A program made the position numbers and the translations under genes. 64,000 nucleotides of DNA from Ottelia alismoides (lineage: Eukaryota; Streptophyta; Magnoliopsida; Alismatales; Hydrocharitaceae), in assembly GCA_037367405.1 (NCBI GenBank), contig JAZKJV010007258.1, positions 432,915 through 496,914 of the forward strand. The letters run 5' to 3'. This document shows positions 59,600-64,000 of this stretch, piece after piece. How positions within the stretch are numbered: position 1 is the first letter of the stretch; every line of letters starts with the position of its first letter. Below the pieces are notes generated by a model. It was given only the letters and a program-made list of their open reading frames with translations, was not told where the DNA came from and did no database searches.

Positions 59600-61064
59600 C
59601 GTGTATATATTACATATATATTTTACCCATACCTCGTACTTTCACGTATTTTTTATATATATTATACAATAATTATGGGGTGGGTAACAAAACCTTTTTG
59701 AAAAAAACTTTTTCTTAAAAAAAACAAAAAATAAAAAAACTTTTTCCAAAACTTAAAAAAAAACAACAAAAAACATTCATAAAAAAAAACTAAAAAAAAC
59801 TAAAACTAAAAAAAACTAACTAATAAGTTGGTTTAATCCCTGACACAATTCACTTTCACACAAGACTAGTGATGTTCAAGAACACTTGGTTTATGAGGTC
59901 TTGAGATTTTGAGTTAACCAGCCTTAGTCATTAGGGTCCTTGACTTAATTATTCACATTTCCCTAGTTTGAAAGATTTGTGTGCTATATTGCATGCTTAG
60001 TCTCTACCTTAAGAATATGATCTGCACCTCACATACACGACTGCAGTTATGATGAGATGAGTTGAAATTTCACTTGAGGAACTGGGATGAGGGATTTGAG
60101 TTTGGACTTGATTTAATGATGCTCGAGGATGGGATAAAATCAATGAAGGCTTCATGAAACCTGAGTGTCAGCATCTTTAGCCAGTATGAGAACATGGTTC
60201 TTGTACTATCTCTTGACATTTACCTATGTGCCAGGGTGTGATAAAATAAAAAAATGTTGATCAGTGTGCGCCAACTCTTGGTAAAAGCAATGGAGCTGGC
60301 CACAAATACTACAAAGCAATGAAATGTCAAAGAAAAGCTCTCATTCCACAAAGTCAATTATCAAAAGAGCTTCCACCAAAGGCGAGCGCTCCCAACCATT
60401 TCAAAGTGTCCACTTGGACCACCGCTATTAGGACCAGGAGTCGGGCTTGCACCAAAAAAGGGCTCTGCATCGTAAATGCTACAAGTCTGGGTGTAGAAGG
60501 TACGATAGGTACTCAAAAAAGGCACACCCCGGTGTACTCCCAGGAAAACAAGTGCAGACGGCTCCAACTTCTCTTGACGGACGCACTGATCAACACCAAA
60601 AAAAATGCGTTGCGTAATAAGGCACTCGAGAGGATCCTTGTTCCAATGAGAGGGAGAGAAGAAATGACACAATCCTATGCCCTCCATCAACTGGCCTTCC
60701 ATCTACACTTTCAAGTCTGACAACTAAAGAGACGGTGGATTGGATGCAAGAAATGATTTATTCCCTAGTGTTGAGGATAGGGTCCATAGGAGAGTCTCTT
60801 GGACTGGAACCTTGGGTGATGTTGTGACTCTACTCTTGTAACTGCAGTCAACACTTAAAGTCATATCCCTTATATGTATGTATACAAAGAGAGTCTGATG
60901 ATTAGGGAAATTGGGAACCTTTTGACTAGAGCTTGGTTCAGCTTAGAATTTTAGGATCTCTAAAACCGAGAGTTCTTGAACGGATCAAGTCTTGTATTCA
61001 CATGCACAGTCAGGGGTTAACTCAACTTATTCATTCTTTATTTTCTCGAGGACTAGCAAAGTTT
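59600..61064 (+). other. 3' non-coding region of element G
   Basis: It begins with TA-rich and A-rich low-complexity sequence (59605-59825). About 1.2 kb of ordinary composition follows, with no recognised domain. This is where an env-like gene would be expected in some Athila elements; none is seen. Confidence 0.6.
60319..60720 (+). CDS. Unrecognised 133-codon frame in the G 3' region (doubtful)
   Basis: An ATG at 60319 opens a Lys/Arg- and Ser/Thr-rich frame with no signal peptide, membrane segment or motif I recognise. The opposite strand is also open over most of the same interval, which argues that chance composition explains both. It lies between the PPT-like stem-loops and the true PPT, the position of an env-like gene in relatives. 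I do not assign a function. Confidence 0.15.
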   Translation: MKCQRKALIPQSQLSKELPPKASAPNHFKVSTWTTAIRTRSRACTKKGLCIVNATSLGVEGTIGTQKRHTPVYSQENKCRRLQLLLTDALINTKKNALRNKALERILVPMRGREEMTQSYALHQLAFHLHFQV

Positions 61065-61077
61065 AAGTATAGGGGGG
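61065..61077 (+). other. Polypurine tract of element G
   Basis: AAGTATAGGGGGG directly precedes the 3' LTR start TGATGAATCC. Unlike the three upstream copies, it has no obvious pairing arm. Confidence 0.9.
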
Positions 61078-64000
61078 TGATGAATCCACGATTCATCATC
61101 GCAATATCTTGATCTTAGCAAAATCCCCGAGTAAAATTCCAGAAAAATGTCCATAAAATCAATAAATTAACAAAATAACTCTTGTAAATAAAATACACTA
61201 ATTACTGTGTATAAGATTGTACAAAATAAATTAACAATAAAAAGCCGCAAAAATCAAAGGAGTTTTATACTTGTAAATAGCCTAAAACTTCATATATTTT
61301 TAATAAATTCATTTCAACTCCTTTTTGCCTAATTCTTTCTCTAACTTGTTTATAAAAATGTATATAAAAATACAAAAAATACAAAACAAATTTCATCTCA
61401 AATAAATGCTCCTAGATCCCAAAGAGAAAAAGCCGTAAAGTCCAACTTCCAAGCTAAATTCCCGCTCCGTACGAACTCCAAATTCACCAAACTCACTTTT
61501 AAAGTTCAAGTTAGAAAATTATCTATCCAACGGAAGTAGTTTCATTAAAATCGGAGCTCATTTGCAAAAGTTGGGTTTTGGGACCTAGATGTACATTGTA
61601 TACCATGTATATATTCATTCTTTGTTCATTTTTTATCTTACCTTTCTTAATTTTTAAAAATACAAAAAAATCATGCTTGTGTTGTATTTTATTTATATTA
61701 TTTTATTGTATTTTTCCGTGGTAAATATCTCTTATTAAAAAGAAAAAAAATATACATAGTGTTTTGTATTCACTTGTAAATTCACCATTATTTTTCCTTC
61801 TTTATTTTGTTGTATTTAAAGTAGCCTAATTTATTTCCTTTTATTTATTTAATTATTTTACATTCTCTACAATAACCACCATTCAACTCTCTTCTACCAC
61901 CAACCTCCATTCAACCCCACCATTTCTTAAACCTCCCATTCAACTCCATTAATAAAATAACCTCCCACCATTTTAATAACCTCTCATCCCATCATCTTTA
62001 TATACCTCTCATTCTCCTCAATTTTGCCTTTGATCCATCTTTATGTGAGGAGAGCTAAGTTCCCAGAGTTGAATCGGTGACAGCGACGCAACCGCGGTCG
62101 AGCGACGACGGCCCTCTCTCCGGTGTGATCCGTTGGCTTTTTGGCCAACATCGCAGCCGCAACCGCGCACTGCTCGAGCTCACCGCACGCCGGCGATTTG
62201 AGCGAAGACCGTGCTCACGAGAGCACTCCATAGGCGACCATCCATCTTAGGTAATTTTAATTTTATCTTGTCATTATTTTATCTTTGCATTTTTTTAAAC
62301 CATCACATTACCATCTATACACACCATCATTTTTTTTATATCATATCATATCATCACCACCACCAACCCCTCTTATTTTTTTAATCATATTCCCTTTCTT
62401 GATAAATTTAAAAAAATAATAATAAAAAAATAAAACAAAAAAAGTCTTTTTTTATTACAGCAGAAAAAGATCAAAAAAAATTAAAAAAAACAAAAAAAAT
62501 AAACGCAAGGGAGCTGCAGCGGCCCAGCCGCCGCCGCCCCCCTCTCCTCCATTCCCTCCGCCGCAAGTGGCACCGCCGCTGCCTCCCCCGCCATCAGCCG
62601 CGCAAGGCGGCGCCCTCCGCCGATCTCCAAGCGCCACCGCGCGGCCGGCCTCGCCACCGCCGGCCGCTCCCTCTAGAACCGCCTGTGCCACGCGCGCCTG
62701 CTGTGCGCAGCCCTCAGCCCCCCGGCCGCCGTTCTCCGCCAGAGCGCCACCGGCACCTCCTCGCCGTCCCCTCCACCGCGCGGCCGCGCGCGAGTGGCCT
62801 CTCCTCCGCCTCAGCCGCCGCCGACCACAACCCTCATTTTGGGTTCTCCTTCCACCTACGAAGGTAAAGGTAGAAGAAAGGTTCTTTTCCATTTTTTTAT
62901 TGTAAAAATTGTGTAAATATTTTGTATAGTTTCCGTAATTACAAAATAGTCCCTATGCATATGTTTGAGCTTTCTTTTTAATTCCTGATTTGCACAAAGA
63001 CCCCTATGTTTGTGTAGTGATTTGGACCTTATTTTGGCATCCTTTTATTTAAAGAAAAATAGCATTATGTGGAGCAACTTACTTTCTGTCATCTGAGTAT
63101 TTATTTGTATTTTTGTGAGTTGTGGGTAATTATTTAAAATTGTCTAACTGAAATATTAGATATTTTACCCAATCAGTGATCTTAAAATTATATCTCACAC
63201 ACGGTTGCTCTAAAAATTCCACAAAAATTATATATGATGCCTTGATATATGATTAAGTTTCTGTCCAAATTTCATCTAAAATGGAGTTGTCTTGTGCCTG
63301 AAATAAATCATAGAGTGTTTTTAGTATTTGATTTGTAATTAAATCCACGTACATGCTTTTCCCGAAATTTCAAGTCTCTTGGATTGCTCATCTAAATATC
63401 TTTGTGAGATAATTTGCTCTTGGACTAATTTGATAACGTGGATTTAATAGGAATTAATTACTCATTTCCACTCTGTTTTCATTAAAAAAATCATAAAAAA
63501 TTCATAACTTGTCAAAAAATTCTAAAATTATTACTGTAGCTTTCTTGCATCATGTTTTACTTCCATTAATTTTTTCATAATTTTTGCTTACTGTTTGTGT
63601 GAGAAATTGCTAAAAAACCCATAAAAAGTGTGTTTTTTAGTTTGTGCTTTTTAACCCCTAAAATTCTAAAAAAATATGTTTTGCATTCATCATTGGATTA
63701 AGTTTATTGGAAAAATATAATTTGGCTTAATTGAATTAATCTTCCATTAAATTAAATTAGGCTAAGTTGTATGCTTTCGTAGTATCTTAATTCAACCGCA
63801 TCTTGTATTGGCATTTCTTCTTGCATTAAAAAAATTAAAAAAAAATACCACTTGGAAATCTAAAATCTTAACTTTGCAAATTAAACCCAAGTTGTTCCTT
63901 TGCCTCCCTGAGTTCGACCCCGGACTTGCCCGGGATACAAATTAAAGCCGAGACACTCTTCACGGAGATCTTCTCTCGGTTCTGACCGAGTCGCTGAGTA
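61078..64000 (+). repeat. 3' LTR of element G, right end cut by the window
   Basis: Collinear with 48434-51354 apart from substitutions and homopolymer length changes. It has the same TATA box (near 61998-62007), putative intron and GC island (62505-62865) as the 5' LTR. The window ends at GTCGCTGAGTA, so the last 48 bp or so and the right target duplication cannot be seen. Confidence 0.94.
62251..62460 (+). other. Putative leader intron, 3' LTR copy
   Basis: CTTAG|GTAATTTT to TTTATTACAG, 210 nt, with unchanged splice-site sequences relative to the 5' LTR copy despite small A-run length changes inside. Confidence 0.45.

Larger units (their letters stand above)
48434..64000 (+). mobile_element. 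Athila-like Ty3/gypsy retrotransposon G, near-complete (right end just outside window)
   Basis: 5' LTR 48434-51402, tRNA-Asp-type PBS 51405-51422, leader, one gag-protease-RT-RNase H-integrase frame 52855-59232, stem-loop/PPT-like region 59342-59599, a 1.5 kb 3' non-coding region, PPT 61065-61077, and 3' LTR from 61078 to the window end. About 48 bp of the 3' LTR are missing. RT before integrase marks it as Ty3/gypsy; PBS type and pol sequence style place it in the Athila group. The probable left target duplication is AAGAT (48429-48433). No env-like frame and no chromodomain are seen. Confidence 0.93.

Noticed and set aside
59400..61064. Env-like gene after integrase in G
   Set aside because: There is no long frame with signal peptide or transmembrane segment on the element strand; the single 133-codon frame has neither.

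Overview
The window is nuclear DNA of a flowering plant. It is built almost entirely of nested LTR retrotransposons, as in heterochromatic intergenic or pericentromeric DNA. Every coding region I can recognise is retroelement gag, protease, reverse transcriptase (RT), RNase H or integrase (IN). I see no host gene, tRNA, rRNA, CRISPR array or prokaryotic signal. The species cannot be fixed from this sequence; tRNA-Asp-primed Athila-type Ty3/gypsy elements and tRNA-Met-primed Ty1/copia elements occur throughout angiosperms. I label the elements A to G.

Layout, left to right. Element D (1-9848, minus strand) is a large Angela/Tork-like copia element. It has a 2.5 kb 5' LTR (7303-9848), a PBS, a long leader, gag and pol, and it runs off the left edge. 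A solo LTR of the G family (1747-4873) sits in its gag and is flanked by a perfect GGAAG target duplication. Element C (9849-13677, resuming at 39590) is an older Athila-like element on the minus strand, cut off in gag on its left, with a 252 bp MITE in its leader. Into the 5' LTR of C has gone a tandem array (13678-39584) of two Athila-like elements that share their middle LTR: LTR1, body A, LTR2, body B, LTR3. The whole array is flanked by one target duplication, GTATG. A young copia element E (31899-36915, plus strand) is inserted in the gag of B. From 39590 to 47370 there are decayed LTR-type sequences with no intact gene. Element F (47371-48433) is the first 1063 bp of a second D-family LTR. 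Element G (48434-64000, plus strand) interrupts F; it is a nearly complete Athila-like element with two similar 3 kb LTRs, cut off a few tens of bases before its right end.

How the parts work. In each autonomous element the LTR supplies promoter and ends, a tRNA primes minus-strand DNA synthesis at the PBS, gag forms the particle, protease, RT, RNase H and integrase make and insert the cDNA, and a polypurine tract (PPT) primes plus-strand synthesis. All copies here look disabled, but to different degrees. In G, gag-pol is one uninterrupted frame of 2125 codons apart from five in-frame stops, with no frameshift. E, A and B have several frameshifts.

The most interesting signals are: the shared-LTR tandem array with a single outer target duplication; three successive stem-loops after the G gag-pol, each ending in a copy of the PPT; a putative intron inside the G-family LTR kept in a diverged solo LTR; a cluster of heat-shock-element-like GAATATTC boxes in the E promoter; and a strong contrast in divergence between the GC-rich and AT-rich parts of the two G LTRs.
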